DNA of 64,000 nt from Cyanophora paradoxa (taxonomy: Eukaryota; Glaucocystophyceae; Cyanophorales; Cyanophoraceae), in NCBI GenBank assembly GCA_004431415.1, contig QPMI01000063.1:62001-126000 (forward strand), in the 5' to 3' direction. The notes beneath the pieces are model-generated. The model worked only from the letters and a program-made list of their open reading frames with translations. It searched no databases and had not been told where the DNA came from. Of this stretch, positions 42,955-55,475 are shown in pieces (positions within the stretch are counted from its first letter, which is position 1; every line of letters begins with the position of its first letter). Position numbers and translations under genes: made by a program.

Positions 42955-45900
42955 AGGGAGTGCGACACGGAAATTATTTAGCAGGGGGGATCTTGAGTGG
43001 AAAAAAAGGTTAAAAAAGGAATTAGGGTCGTCGGTTTTTGGGTTTGAGAACAAGATCCGTGCTCCTGCGGAGCACTAAGTACGGCGAAGCCTCGCGGCCG
43101 CCCTCGCGCGCGCACGGCTGTCACAGTAGGCGTAGCGCACTGCAGCTGGCCAGCGGCCCGGCCGAACAGCTGGTTGGCTGGAAGCTGGCGGCCAGAGGCC
43201 TGGCTGGCCAGCTAGAGAGGAATGTAATTAATTAGGAGAAGGAATTAATAATTAGGGGAAGAGTTGGACTGGCTTGCTTTTAACAGGTAAAGCATATTGA
43301 GAGGAGAATAAATATATAATATTTGAGGCCCGGGAGGGGCGAGGTTCTCGCGATCGCAGCCAGGCGCATGCACAGAGCTTGCGAATCGCTTAAAAAGAAA
43401 CTCGAATGCATATAGTATCAATGTGCAGGGTTGCGGAGGCGAGGGCGCGAGGAAAAACCTGCAGGTCCATGCAGGATCGAATTTTCGGGGTCGGCTGGGT
43501 TCTCGCGCCCTGTCGCGCCCTTGGAGCTTGCGCTACGCTTTGAAAAGCTCTCAAATGAATATTGTAGCGATGCCCATGCATGAGGATGCGAGGGCGCGCG
43601 GAAAGCTGTGCAGGTCCGTGAAGGATCGAATTTTCGGGGTCGGCTGGGTCCCCGCGGCCCGGCGCATCGGCAAAGCGTGCGGAATGCTTTGTCTACATCT
43701 CAAATGCGTATGCTATTGTTCCGCGCATGCGCCGCGCGTGGGCGCGCGGAAAGATGTCCGGGGCTGTGCAGGATCGAATTTTTGCCGTCGGGTACCTTCC
43801 TGCGCTGTTCGGCATCCGAAAAGCGGATTTCGGGGGTGCGCAGGCCCTGCTATGTCTATGCGCGCCAGTGCGCATCGATTGCGCGCGTCGCGGACCGGGC
43901 CGGACCGGCTGGATCAAAATTTCGGCGGAGTCTTCGCACTGGAGTGTCGAGGGCGCCCGAAATCGAGCTTGCGGCGATGCGCTCGCCCTCGCGCGGCATT
44001 CTGTATCGTTCTGGGGCGTCCCTGGCGCGATTTCGTCGCGGGACCGGGCGGGACCGGGTTCCACGTTCTGACTTGGACTGCATTTGTCGGAGGTTAAGTA
44101 CCGGAATTGATTCAGAGGGAAATTCGATTTTCGCGGGACGCCTACGGGAGAGCGGTCGTCTTAGGGGTGCCACGACGCTAAAAATGGATGTAGAGAGGTT
44201 TGTGGGGGTTCGGGTGGGTGTGTTACCAGCAGCAATCGCGTCCGTGTCGAGGCAGAATTAATAATTCTGGCTCGAGGGAGTGCGACCAAGAGCTATGCGA
44301 TACAGGCGCGATGCGGAGGGCGGTCAAGACGTGCCGGAGATTCTCAAGTGCTGGTACATGCCTGCGGGGCCGCGCTTCTGCGAGGGCGCGCGGAAAGACG
44401 TGCAGGTCCGTCCAGGATCGAATTTTCGGGGTCGGCTGGGTCCTCGCGGCCCGGCACATCCGTAAACTGTGCGGAAGTCTTCTTCTACATCTTAAATGCT
44501 TATGCTATCGTTCCGCGCGTGCGCCGCGGCGTGGGCGCGCGGAAAGATGTCCGGGGCCGTGTGGGATCGAATTTTTGCCGTCGGGTACCTTCCTGCGCTG
44601 TTCCGGCTCCGAAAAGCGGATTTCGGGGGTGCGCAGGCCGTGCTATGTCTATACGCGCCAGTACGCATCGATTGCGCGCGTCGCGGGACCGGCCGGAACC
44701 GGGAGGATCAACTGTTCGGACTGCAGCGTCGAGGGCGCCCGAAATCGAGCTTGCGGCGATGCGCTCGCCCTCGCGCGTTATTCTGTATCGTTCTGGGGCG
44801 TCCCTGGCGCGATTTCGTCGCGGGACCGGGCGGGACCGGGTCCCACCTTCTGGCTCGGACTGCATTTGTCGGAGGTTAAGTAACGGAATTGATCCAGAGG
44901 GAAATTCGAAATTCGCGCGACGTGCACGGGAGAGCGGTCGTCTTAGGGGAGCCAGGACGCTAAAAATGGATCTAGAGGGGTCTGTGGGGGTTCGGGCAGC
45001 TGTGTAATGTCCATCAATCGCGTCTGTGTCGAGGCAGAATTAATAATTCTGTCTCGAGGGAATGTGACACGGAAATTATTTGGCACGGGGGATCTTGAGT
45101 GGAAAAAAAGGTTAAAAAAGGAATTTCGGTCGGCGGTTTTTGGGTTTGAGACAAGATCCGTGCTCCTGCGGAGCACTAAGTACGGCGAAGCCTCGCGGAC
45201 GCCCTCGCGGCTGTCACAGTAGGCCTATAGGGCACTCATCGACTGGCCAGCGAACAGCTTTCTGGCTGGAAGCTGGCTAGCTGACGGCCAGTCCAGCTAG
45301 CCCTGGCCGGCTAGAGGAATATTAATGTGCTGAGGAAATAAAGGGTGGAGCAGATTGAGAGGAGATTAATTATATAATATTGTTGGGAAGGAGGCCCGCG
45401 GCCGGGAGGGGCGAGGTTCTCGCGGCCAGGCGCATGCACAGAGCTTGCGCATCACTTAAACAGAATCTCGAATGCATATAGTATCAATGTGCAGGGCTGC
45501 GGATCCGGAGGCGAGGGCGCGCGGAAAGCTGTGCAGGCCCGTTCAGGATCGAATTTTTGCGTCGGCTGGGTCCTCGCGGCCCGGCGCATACGCAAAGCGT
45601 GCGGAAGACTTTACCTACATCTCAAATGCTTATGCTATTGTTCCGCGCATGCGCCCCGGCGTGGGCGCGCGGAAAGATGTCCGGGCCTGTGCAGGATCGA
45701 ATTTTTGCCGTCGGCTGGGTTCTCGTGCTCTTTCATGTCTTCAAAGCTTGCGAAAAGCTTTAAAAAGATCTCAACTGAATATTGTAGCGATGCGCATGCG
45801 CGAGGATGCGAGGGCGCGCGGAAAGATGTGCAGGTCCGTGAAGGATCGAATTTTCGGGGTCACCTGGATTCTTGCGCCCTGTCGCGTCCTCGGAGGTCTC

Positions 45901-47522
45901 GATCGAGATCTGAGGAAGGGCGCCGGGCTGCTGCTAGCCGTGAAGACTGTCATAAGTTGGACTCAGAAGTTCGTCAGTCACAACTAAATCCGTCATCGAA
46001 TCGTCAATGGCGCGAGATCGGTGAGATCTTTTTTTAATTCAAGATCTTGACAGATCTTGCCAATGTGTTCGCGAAATCTTTTTTGTATTCAGGATCTTGG
46101 CAAATCTGAGGAAGGGCGCCGGGCTGCTGAGACGGGATATAACTATAATTATATACTCGAAGATCGATCTGGGGCAGATCTAATTAATAATTATCTGGCA
46201 GTGCAGATCTCGAGGGCGCGCGGAAAGACGTGCGTGTCCGTGAAGGATCGAATTTTCGGGGCCAGCTGGATTGTCGCGCCCTGTCGCGTCGTCGGAGGTC
46301 TCGAAAAGCTTAACGAAGATTTCAAATTACTATTGTAGGGATGGGGCCGCGCAGGATCGAATTTTTGCCGCCGGCTGGGTTCACGGTTCTCGTGTTCTTT
46401 CGCGTCTTCGAAGCTTGTGGAAGGCTTAGATAAAATCCCAAATGAATATAGTAGCGAGGATCGAATGTTCGGGGTCGGCTGGGTCCTCGCGGCCTGGCAC
46501 ATCTGTAAAGCGTGCGGAACGCTTCATCTACATCTCAGATGCTTATGCTATTGTTCCGCGCATGCGCCGCAGCGTGGGCGCGCGGAAAGATCTCCGGGTC
46601 CGTGCAGGATCGAATTTTTGCCGTCGGTTGGGTTCTCGTGGTCTTTCGCGTCTTCGAAGTTTGTGGAAGGCTTTGATAAAATCTCAAATGAATATACCAG
46701 CGATGCGGCCTGCGTGAGGACGCGAGGGCGCGCGGAAAGTTGTTCAGGTCTGAAGAGGATCGAATTTTCGGGGTCGGCTGGGTCCTCGCGGCCGGGCGCA
46801 TGTGCAAACCGTGTGGAAGGCTTCTTCTACATCTGAAATGCATATGCTATTGTTCCGCGCATGCGCCGCGGCCTGGGCGCGCGGAAAGATGTCCGGGGCT
46901 GTCCAGGATCGAATTTTCGCTATCGGGCACCTTCTTGCGCTGTTCCGGCTCCGGAAAGCGGATATCTGGAGTGCGCAGGTCGTGCTATGTCTATGCGCGC
47001 CAGTACGCATCGATTGCGCGCGTCGCGGGACCGGGCGGGACCGGCCGGATCAAATTTTCGGCCGACTCTTGGCACTGCAGCGTCGAGGGCGCTCGAAATC
47101 GAGCTTGCGGCGATGTGCTCGCCCTCGCGCGTCACTCTTTAGCGTTCTGGGGCGTCCCTGGCGCGATTTCGTCGCGGGACCGGGCGGGACCGGGTCCCAC
47201 CTTCTGACTCGGACTGCAGTTGTCGGATCTCAAGTACCGGAATTGATCCAGAGGGAAATTCGATTCCGCGCGACGCCCACGGGGGAGCGGTCGTCTTAGG
47301 GGAGCCAGGACGCTAAAAATGGATCTAGAGAGGTCTGTGGGGGTTCGGGCAGCTGTGTAATGTCCATCAATCGCGTCCGTGTCGAGGCAGAATTAATAAT
47401 TCTGTGTCGAGGAGCTGCGACACGGAAATTATCTGGCAGGGGAGATCTCGAGTGGAAAAAAAGGTTAAAAAAGGAATTTCGCTCGGCGGTTTTTGGGTTT
47501 GAGAAAGAGGCTTCGCCTGAAA

Positions 47523-47580
47523 GAGGCTTCGCCTGACAAGCCCTGGGCCCCTGCGGGTCCCAAACATCGGGCGAAGCCTC
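47523..47580. repeat. GAGGCTTCGCC...GGCGAAGCCTC stem module (copy 1 of 3)
   Basis: Outer arms GAGGCTTCGCC and GGCGAAGCCTC enclose an inner stem GGGCCC-CTGC-GGGTCC. The copy at 51895-51952 has a perfect 14-bp outer stem. The copy at 53466-53510 lacks the left arm. All three are followed by the same G-rich tail and GAGGGAATATAATTAT. Confidence 0.8.
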
Positions 47581-48101
47581 TGCCGCCCCCCTCGCGCCCC
47601 CCTTGTTCATCGCGGCCCGTCGCGGCTGTCTTTGGGTCGGTGGGGCAGGGAGACGGGAGGGGAGGTTTGGTGATCATGAGAGGAAATATAAGTAGGGGGG
47701 TTGTTTCCGTGCAGGGCACGTCCCCCTTATAATTATTTATCGTGGTCCGTCGCGGCTGTCAGTATACGTAGCCTATTGCATGATTGGGGCAGGGATGGGA
47801 GGGGAGGGCTGGTGAGAGGGAATATAATTATGGGAGGAGTTGTCCTGAGAGGAGCTGTCCTGAGAGAATTTAATATTGAAATTCCCTGTCCCTGAGAGAG
47901 AAGAGCTGTCCCTGAGGGGAGGAGTGGTGCTGCCAATCAGGTAGTTGTAGTTGAGCTCCAGGTTCCGAGGAAATTGAGAGGAGATTGTTGAGGGGATGGG
48001 CGAGGTTCTCGCGACCAGGCGCATGTACAGGGGTTATGATTCGCTTAAACAAAGTCTCGAATGCATGCAGGATCGATGTCCAGGGCTGTGGAGGCGAGGG
48101 C

Positions 48102-49819
48102 GCGCGGAAATATGTGCATGCCTGTCCAGGATCGAAAATTTGGCGTCGGCTGGATTGTCGTGCTCTGTCGCGGCCACAGAGCTTGCGGAAGGCTTCGTTT
48201 AGATCTCAAATGAATACTGTAGCGATGGGCATGGGTGAGGACGCGATGGCGCGCGGAAAGATGTGCAGGTCCGTCCGGGATCGAATTTTCGGGGTCGGCT
48301 GGGTCCTCGCGGCCCGGCGCATTTAGAGACCGTGCAGAAGTCTTGTTCTACTACATCTCAAATGCATATACTATTGATGCGCGCATGCGCCGCGGCGTGG
48401 GCGCGCGGAAAGCTGCCCGGGCTGTGCAGGATCGAATTTTCGCTGTCGGGTACCTTCCTGCGCTGTTCCGGCTCCGAAAAGCGGATATCTGGAGTGCGCA
48501 GGCCCTGCTATGTCTATGCGTGCCAGTACGCATCGATTGCGCGCGTCGCGCGACCGGCCGGAACCGGCAGGATCAAAATTTCGGCCGACTCTCTGGACTG
48601 GAGCGTCGAGGGCGGCCCGGCGGCCGAAATCGAGCTTGCCGCGATGCGCGCGCTCTTGGCTGTCATTGTGACCGCTCTGGCGCGTCCCTGGCGCGCTCTC
48701 GTCGCGGGACCGGGTCCCACGTTTTGGAGTTTCGCGATCGAGCCCCGGGGTATAAATACCGGAATTGATCCTGGAGGGAAATTCGATTTTCCCTCGACGC
48801 CCACGGGAGAGCGATCGTCTTAGAGGAGCTTCGAGTCCAAAAATAAGTGTCACGTCCGTGGGCAACTATGTAATGTCCGGGACCGTTCGCCTTCGTTGCG
48901 GAGGTTGCGAATCAGGACGCTCGGACCAATCGAACTCGACTGGAAAAAAAGGAAAAGGGGGCGCGGAAATATGTGCATGCCTGTCCAGGATCGAAAATTT
49001 GGCGTCGGCTGGATTGTCGTGCTCTGTCGCGGCCACAGAGCTTGCGGAAGGCTTCGTTTAGATCTCAAATGAATACTGTAGCGATGGGCATGGGTGAGGA
49101 CGCGATGGCGCGCGGAAAGATGTGCAGGTCCGTCCGGGATCGAATTTTCGGGGTCGGCTGGGTCCTCGCGGCCCGGCGCATTTAGAGACCGTGCAGAAGT
49201 CTTGTTCTACTACATCTCAAATGCATATACTATTGATGCGCGCATGCGCCGCGGCGTGGGCGCGCGGAAAGCTGCCCGGGGCTGTGCAGGATCGAATTTT
49301 CGCTGTCGGGTACCTTCCTGCGCTGTTCCGGCTCCGAAAAGCGGATATCTGGAGTGCGCAGGCCCTGCTATGTCTATGCGTGCCAGTACGCATCGATTGC
49401 GCGCGTCGCGCGACCGGCCGGAACCGGCAGGATCAAAATTTCGGCCGACTCTCTGGACTGGAGCGTCGAGGGCGGCCCGGCGGCCGAAATCGAGCTTGCC
49501 GCGATGCGCGCGCTCTTGGCTGTCATTGTGACCGCTCTGGCGCGTCCCTGGCGCGCTCTCGTCGCGGGACCGGGTCCCACGTTTTGGAGTTTCGCGATCG
49601 AGCCCCGGGGTATAAATACCGGAATTGATCCTGGAGGGAAATTCGATTTTCCTCGACGCCCACGGGAGAGCGATCGTCTTAGAGGAGCTTCGAGTCCAAA
49701 AATAAGTGTCACGTCCGTGGGCAACTATGTAATGTCCGGGACCGTTCGCCTTCGTTGCGGAGGTTGCGAATCAGGACGCTCGGACCAATCGAACTCGACT
49801 GGAAAAAAAGGAAAAGGGG
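48102..49819. repeat. 859-bp tandem duplication
   Basis: 48102-48960 and 48961-49819 are the same sequence in direct tandem, differing by single bases in a G run (48416 region) and a C run (48790 region). The junction falls in a shared GGGCGCG. Confidence 0.9.
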
Positions 49820-51735
49820 GCGTTCGTTTTCGGATTACGGACAAGATCCGTGCTCCTGCGGAGCACTAAGTACGGCGAAGCCTCGCGGACGCCCTCGCGG
49901 CTGTCACAGTAGGCCTACAGGGCACTCACCGACTGCCAGGCTGGCCAGCGGCCTGGCCGATCGCGAACAGCTTTCTGGCTGGAAGCTGGCTGGCTGACGG
50001 CCAGTCCAGCTAGCGCTGGCCGGCTAGAGGAATATTAATGTACTGAGGAAATAAAGGGTGGAGCAGATTGAGAGGAGATTAATAATATAATATTGTTGGG
50101 AAGGAGGCCCGGGAGGGGCGAGGTTCTCGCGGCCAGGCGCATGCACAGATCTCGCGAATCGCTTAAACAGAATCTCGAATTCGAATTCATATAGCATCGA
50201 TGTGTAGGGCTGCGGAGGCGAGGGCGCGCGGAAAGATGTGCAGGCGTGGCCAGGATCGAATTTTTGCGTCGGCTGGATTGCCGCGCCCTGTTGCGTCCGC
50301 AGAGCTTGCGAAAGGCTTTTAAAACATCTCTGATGAATATTGTAGCGATGCCCGTGCGTGAGGATGCGAGGGCGCGCGGAAAGATGTGCAGGTCTGTCCA
50401 GGATCGAATTTTCGGGGTCGGCTGGGTCCCGCGGCCCGGCGCATCCGTAAAGCGAGCGGAAGGCTTCTTCTACATCTCAAATGCTTATGCTATTGTTCCG
50501 CGCATGCACCGCGGCGTGGGCGCGCGGAAAGATGTCCGGGTCCGTGCAGGATCGAATTTTTGCTGCCGGCTGGGTTCTCGTGCTCTTTCGCGTCTTCGAA
50601 GCTTGTGGAAGGCTTTGATAAAATCCCAAATGAATATAGTAGCGATGTGCTTGCGTGAGGATGCGAGGGCGCGCGGAAAGACGTGCAGGTCCGTGAAGGA
50701 TCGAATTTTCGGGGTCGGCTGGGTCCTCGCGGCCCGGCGCATCCGTAAACCGTGCGGAATGCTTTGTCTACATCTCAAATGCTTATGCTATTGTTCCGCG
50801 CATGCGCCGCGGCGTGGGCGCGCGGAAAGATGTCCGGGTCCGTGCAGGATCGAATTTTTGCCGTCCGCTGGGTTCTCGTGCTCTTTCGCGTCTTCGAAGC
50901 TTGTGGAAGGCTTTGATAAAATCTGAAATGAATATTGTAGCGATGCGCATGCGCGAGAATGCGAGGGCGCGCGGAAAGATGTTCAGGTCCGTCCAGGATC
51001 GAATTTTCGGGGTCGGCTGGGTCCTCGCGGCCTGGTGCATTTAGAGACCGTGCGGAAGTCTTCTTCTACATCTCAAATGCTTATGCTATCGTTCCGCGCG
51101 TGCGCCGCGGCGTGGGCGCGCGGAAAGATGTCCGGGCCCGTGTGGGATCGAATTTTTGCCGTCGGGTACCTTCCTGCGCTGTTCCGGCTCCGAAAAGCGG
51201 ATTTCGGGGGCGCGCAGGCCCTGCTATGTCTATACGCGCCAGTACGCATCGATTGCGCGCATCGCGGGACCGGCCGGAACCGGGAGGATCACCGAAATCG
51301 AGCTTGCGGCGATGCGCTCGCCCTCGCCCGTCATTCTGTATCGTTCTGGGGCGTCCCTGGCGCGATTTCGTCGCGGGACCGGGCGGGACCGGGTCCCACC
51401 TTCTGACTCGGACTGTGTTTGTCGGGGGTTAAGTTCCGGAATTGATCCAGAGGGAAATTCGATGTTCGCGCGACGTCCACGGGGGAGCGGTCGTCTTAGG
51501 GGAGCCAGGACGCTAAAAATGGATCTAGAGGGGTCTGTGGCGGTTCGGGCAACTGTGTAATGTCCATCAATCGCGTCCGTGTCGAGGCAGAATTAATAAT
51601 TCTGCCTCGAGGGAGTGTGACACGGAAATTATTTAGCAGGGGGGATCTCGAGTGGAAAAAAAGGTTAAAAAAGGAATTTCGCTCGGCGGTTTTTGGGTTT
51701 GAGAAAGAGGCTTCGCCTGAAGAGGCTTCGCCCGA
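49684..51735. repeat. 2.05-kb duplicated block, copy 1
   Basis: It is near-identical to 55476-57528 (offset 5792-5793, one C-run indel). It starts with GGAGCTTCGAGTCC and is followed at 51736 by another copy of its own first 158 bases (49684-49841 repeated at 51736-51893), so it is flanked by direct repeats. Confidence 0.85.
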
Positions 51736-53079
51736 GGAGCTTCGAGTCCAAAAATAAGTGTCACGTCCGTGGGCAACTATGTAATGTCCGGGACCGTTCG
51801 CCTTCGTTGCGGAGGTTGCGTATCAGGACGCTCGGACCAATCGAACTCGACTGGAAAAAAAGGAAAAGGGGGCGTTCGTTTTCGGATTACGGAAGAGGCT
51901 TCGCCCGACAAGCCCTGGGCCCCTGCGGGTCCCAAACATCGGGCGAAGCCTCAGCGGCCCTTCTCGCGCCCCCCTTTATCATCGCGGCCCGTCGTGGCTG
52001 TTGCTGGGTCGGTGGGGCAGGGAGAGGGGAGGGGAGGGCTGCTGAGAGGGAATATAATTATGGGGGGAGTTGTCCTGAGTGGAGTTGTCCTGAGAGAATA
52101 TAATTATGGAATTAGGGGAATTGGTGAGAATATAATGAGGGGAGGAGTAGTGCCGCCAATCAGCTAGCTGTAGTTGAGCTCGAGGCCCTGAGGAAATTGA
52201 GAGGAGAGTGTTGAGGGGACGGGCGAGATTCGCGTGGCCAGGCGCATGCGGAGAGGTTATAAATCGCTTAAACAGAGTCTCCAATGCATACAGGATCGAT
52301 ATGCAGGGCTGCAGAGGCGAGGGCCCGCGGAAATATGTGCAGGCCTGTGCAGGATCGAGAATTTGGCGTCGGCTGGGTTCTCGTGCTCTTTCGCCCCCAG
52401 AGAGCTTGCGGAAGGCTTCGTCTAGATCTTAAATGAATACTGTAGCGATGGGCATGCGCCGCGGCGCGAGGGCGCGCGGAAAGATGTTCAGGTCCGTCAA
52501 GGATCGAATTTTCGGGGACGGCTGGGTCCTCGCGGCCCGGCGCATTTAGAAAGCGTACGGAAGGCTTCTTCTATATCTCAAATGCTTATAATATTGATGC
52601 GCGCATGCGCCGCGGCGTCGGCGCGCGGAAAGTTGCCCGGGGCTGTGCAGGATCGAATTTCTGCTATTGGGCACCTTCCTGCGCTGTTCCGGCTCCGAAA
52701 AGCGGATATCTGGAGTGCGCAGGCCCTGCTATGTCTATGCGCGCCAGTACGCATCGAATGCGCGCGTCGCGGGACCGGCCGGAACCGCCCGGATCAAAAT
52801 TTCGGCCGAGTGTGTGGACTGGAGGGTGGGCGGCAGCCGCAATCGAGCTTGCCGCGATGCGTGCGCTCTTGGCTGTCATTCGGACCGCTCTGGGGCGTCC
52901 CTGGCGCGCTTTCGTCGCGGGACCGGGTCCCACTTTTTGGGGTTTTCGCGATCGAACCGGGGTATAAATACCGGAATTGATCCACGAGGGTAATTCTTCG
53001 GATGACGCCCACGGGAGAGCGGTCGTCTTAGACGAATTCTAGGGGAGCTAAGAGTCCGGAAATAATTCAGTGGAGTCGA

Positions 53080-53361
53080 GTCACGTCTACCGTAGAACAC
53101 AATATTATGTCATGCAAATTTATGTCGTTTGAAAACCCGAGCCTTCTATATGCGAAATATGACGTCCCCAAATTATGTCGGCATGAAATTTTCAGGCTTG
53201 TATGGGGCGGTAAAATTGGGGGATACTGTATGGGGCGGCTTAGCGAGCCCGTATTATGACGTCCCCAAATTATGTCGTTTTGTCCCGTCCGAGGCGACAT
53301 AATTTCGGGACGACATAATAAAGTACAGACCTTAATATTGTGTTCTACGGTATGTCACGTC
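53080..53361. mobile_element. MITE-like element with 20-bp terminal inverted repeats
   Basis: The element 53088-53352 starts with TACCGTAGAACACAATATTA and ends with its exact reverse complement (53333-53352). The flanks carry GTCACGTC at 53080-53087 and 53354-53361, an 8-bp target duplication (one base offset on the right). Inside are several AAATTATGTCG / CGACATAAT phrases in both orientations. There is no coding capacity. An 8-bp duplication suggests the hAT superfamily; the 9-bp Mutator type is possible. It interrupts a repeat-array block seen uninterrupted at 51750. Confidence 0.85.
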
Positions 53362-54218
53362 GGAGATCGGTCGCCTTCGATGCGGAGGTTGCGAACTTGG
53401 AGATTCGGACGAATCGGAGAAGAGTGGAAACAAAGGAAAAAAGGGCGTTCGTTTTAGGGTTACGGACAAGCCCTGGGCCCCTGCGGGTCCCAAACATCGG
53501 GCGAAGCCTCAGCGGCCCACCTCGCGCCCCCCTTAATCATCGCGGCCCGTCGTGGCTGTTGCTGGGTCGGTGGGGCAGGGAGAGGGGAGGGGAGGGCTGG
53601 TGAGAGGGAATATAATTATATATATGGGAGTAGTTGTCCTGAGAGGAGCTGTCCTGAGAGAATATGATTTTGTAATTAGGAGAATTGCTGCAGGTGAGAG
53701 ATAATATAATGAGGGGAGGAGTGGTGCTGCCAATCAGCTAGCTGTATAGTTGAGGTTGAGGAAATTGACAGGAGATTGTTGAGGGGAGGGGCGAGGTTCT
53801 CGTGGCCAGGCGCATGCGCACAGCCTATAAATCGCTTAAACAGAATCTCGGATGCATGCAGGATCGATGTGCAGGGTTGCAGAGACAAGGGCGCGCGGAA
53901 ATATGTGTAGGCCTGTCCAGGATCGAAACTTTGGCGTCGGCTGGGTTCTCCTGCTCTGTCTCGGCCACAGAGCTTGCGGAAGGCTTCGAGTAGGTCTCAA
54001 ACGAATACTGTAGCGATGGGCATGCGTGAGGACGCGATGGCGCGCGGAAAGATGCACAGGTCCGTCCAGGATCGAATTTTCGGGGTCGGCTGGGTCCTCG
54101 CGGCCCGGCGCATTTAGAGACCGTGCAGAAGTCTTGTTCTACTACATCTGAAATGCATAAGCGATTGATGCGCGCATGCGCCGTGGCCTGGGCGCGCGGA
54201 AAGATGCCCGGGGTTGTG

Positions 54219-55097
54219 CAGGATCGAATTTTTGCCTTGAAAAACTTTCCCACCGCGTCGGCGCGCGGCTGGCTGCGGCCCGTCCATGGCGCCGCCGCTG
54301 TCGCTCAGCGTGACCAGCGTGAGGTAGGCGGCTGGCGCGCCGAGCGGCGGCGCGAAATGGGCGTCGAGTTGGCGCCTCGGCAGCCGGCCTTGTCGCCGGC
54401 CATTCCGCAGGAGATTCAGGAGCGCGCGCGTCAGGGGTTAGCTTCTATGATGTCTCCGGCTCGGCGAGCAGTGCCGCGGGAGCGGTCGCGGCGACGTCGG
54501 CTGGCCGCAATGTCGGCCAGCTTTCGCGCAAAGCCCACGCCGCCATGCGCCGCAGCGTTAGTGAACGCGCGGTAGCCGTGGTGTGGCACACTGGCGCGGC
54601 GACGTGTTCCGTCAACACGCGGACGGCGCCCGGCCCCCGCTCCCTTGCTTGGCAGCTGGGGCTCATCGGCGCTCTCTCATTTCGTTCCGCTCATCATCTC
54701 CTCGCAGTCGAGTCGCTAGATGGCGGTTCTTTTCCACATGCAGGGAAGCTCAGGTCTTTCCGTCGACTTTTGCTTGTCAGGCGTAGTGCCTCTCCTGCCC
54801 TCCGCTATACGTGGGTCTTCCCTAGGGCGGACTTCCACGTCTGGAGGGTGTTTGCGCGCTCTGTTTGCCTTCATCGGTCTGCGTAGGGCGCTGGGCTTTT
54901 TCTGCAGGTGTATCTTTCGGCCTCTCGCCCCATTTGTAGATATAGGACGTAGATAGAATTTCCCACCACTTAGACAGAGCACAGCACTCGACGGTCCTCA
55001 ATGTTATCTAGTCGGAGAGATAAATTGGGCGATGTGAAACTCCTAGTAGTTGTTGTTGTGTGCTAATGCAAATCCTTCCCAGGATCGAATTTTTGCC
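54219..55097. mobile_element. 843-bp insertion flanked by 18-bp direct repeats
   Basis: 54237-55079 is not found elsewhere in the window and splits a repeat unit. CAGGATCGAATTTTTGCC stands on both sides (54219-54236 and 55080-55097), as expected for a target duplication. No terminal inverted repeat or poly-A tail is visible. The insert has open frames on the plus strand (to 54575 and 54545-54886) that I do not recognise. A non-LTR retroelement fragment or processed transcript would fit the long duplication; recombination between repeat units is the alternative. Confidence 0.65.
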
Positions 55098-55475
55098 GAC
55101 GGGCACCTTTCTGCGCTGATCCGGCTCCGAAAACCGGATTTCTAGAGTGCGCAGGCCCTGCTATGTCTATGCGCGCCAGTGCGCATCGAATGCGCGCGTC
55201 GGGGGACCGGCCGGAACCAGCCGGATCAAAATTTCGGTCGAGTCTCTGGACTGGAGCGTCGAGGGCGGCCCGGCGGCCGAAATCGAGCTTGGCGTGATGC
55301 GCGCGCTCTTGGCTGTCATTCTGACCGCTGTGGGGCGTTCCTGGCGCGCTTTCGTCGCGGGACCGGGTCCCATTTTTTGGAGTTTCGCGATCGAGCCGGG
55401 GTATAAATACCGGAATTGATCCTGGAGGGAAATTCGATTTTCGCACGACGCCCACGGGAGAGCGGTCGTCTTAGC

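Noticed and set aside
41435-49866. LTR retrotransposons in the array
   Set aside because: Direct repeats exist, but there are no gag/pol motifs, no primer-binding site or polypurine tract, and no target duplications at cycle edges.
54123-54886. Host gene in the 843-bp insertion
   Set aside because: Two overlapping open frames look weakly protein-like, but no domain, splice pattern or start signal is convincing.
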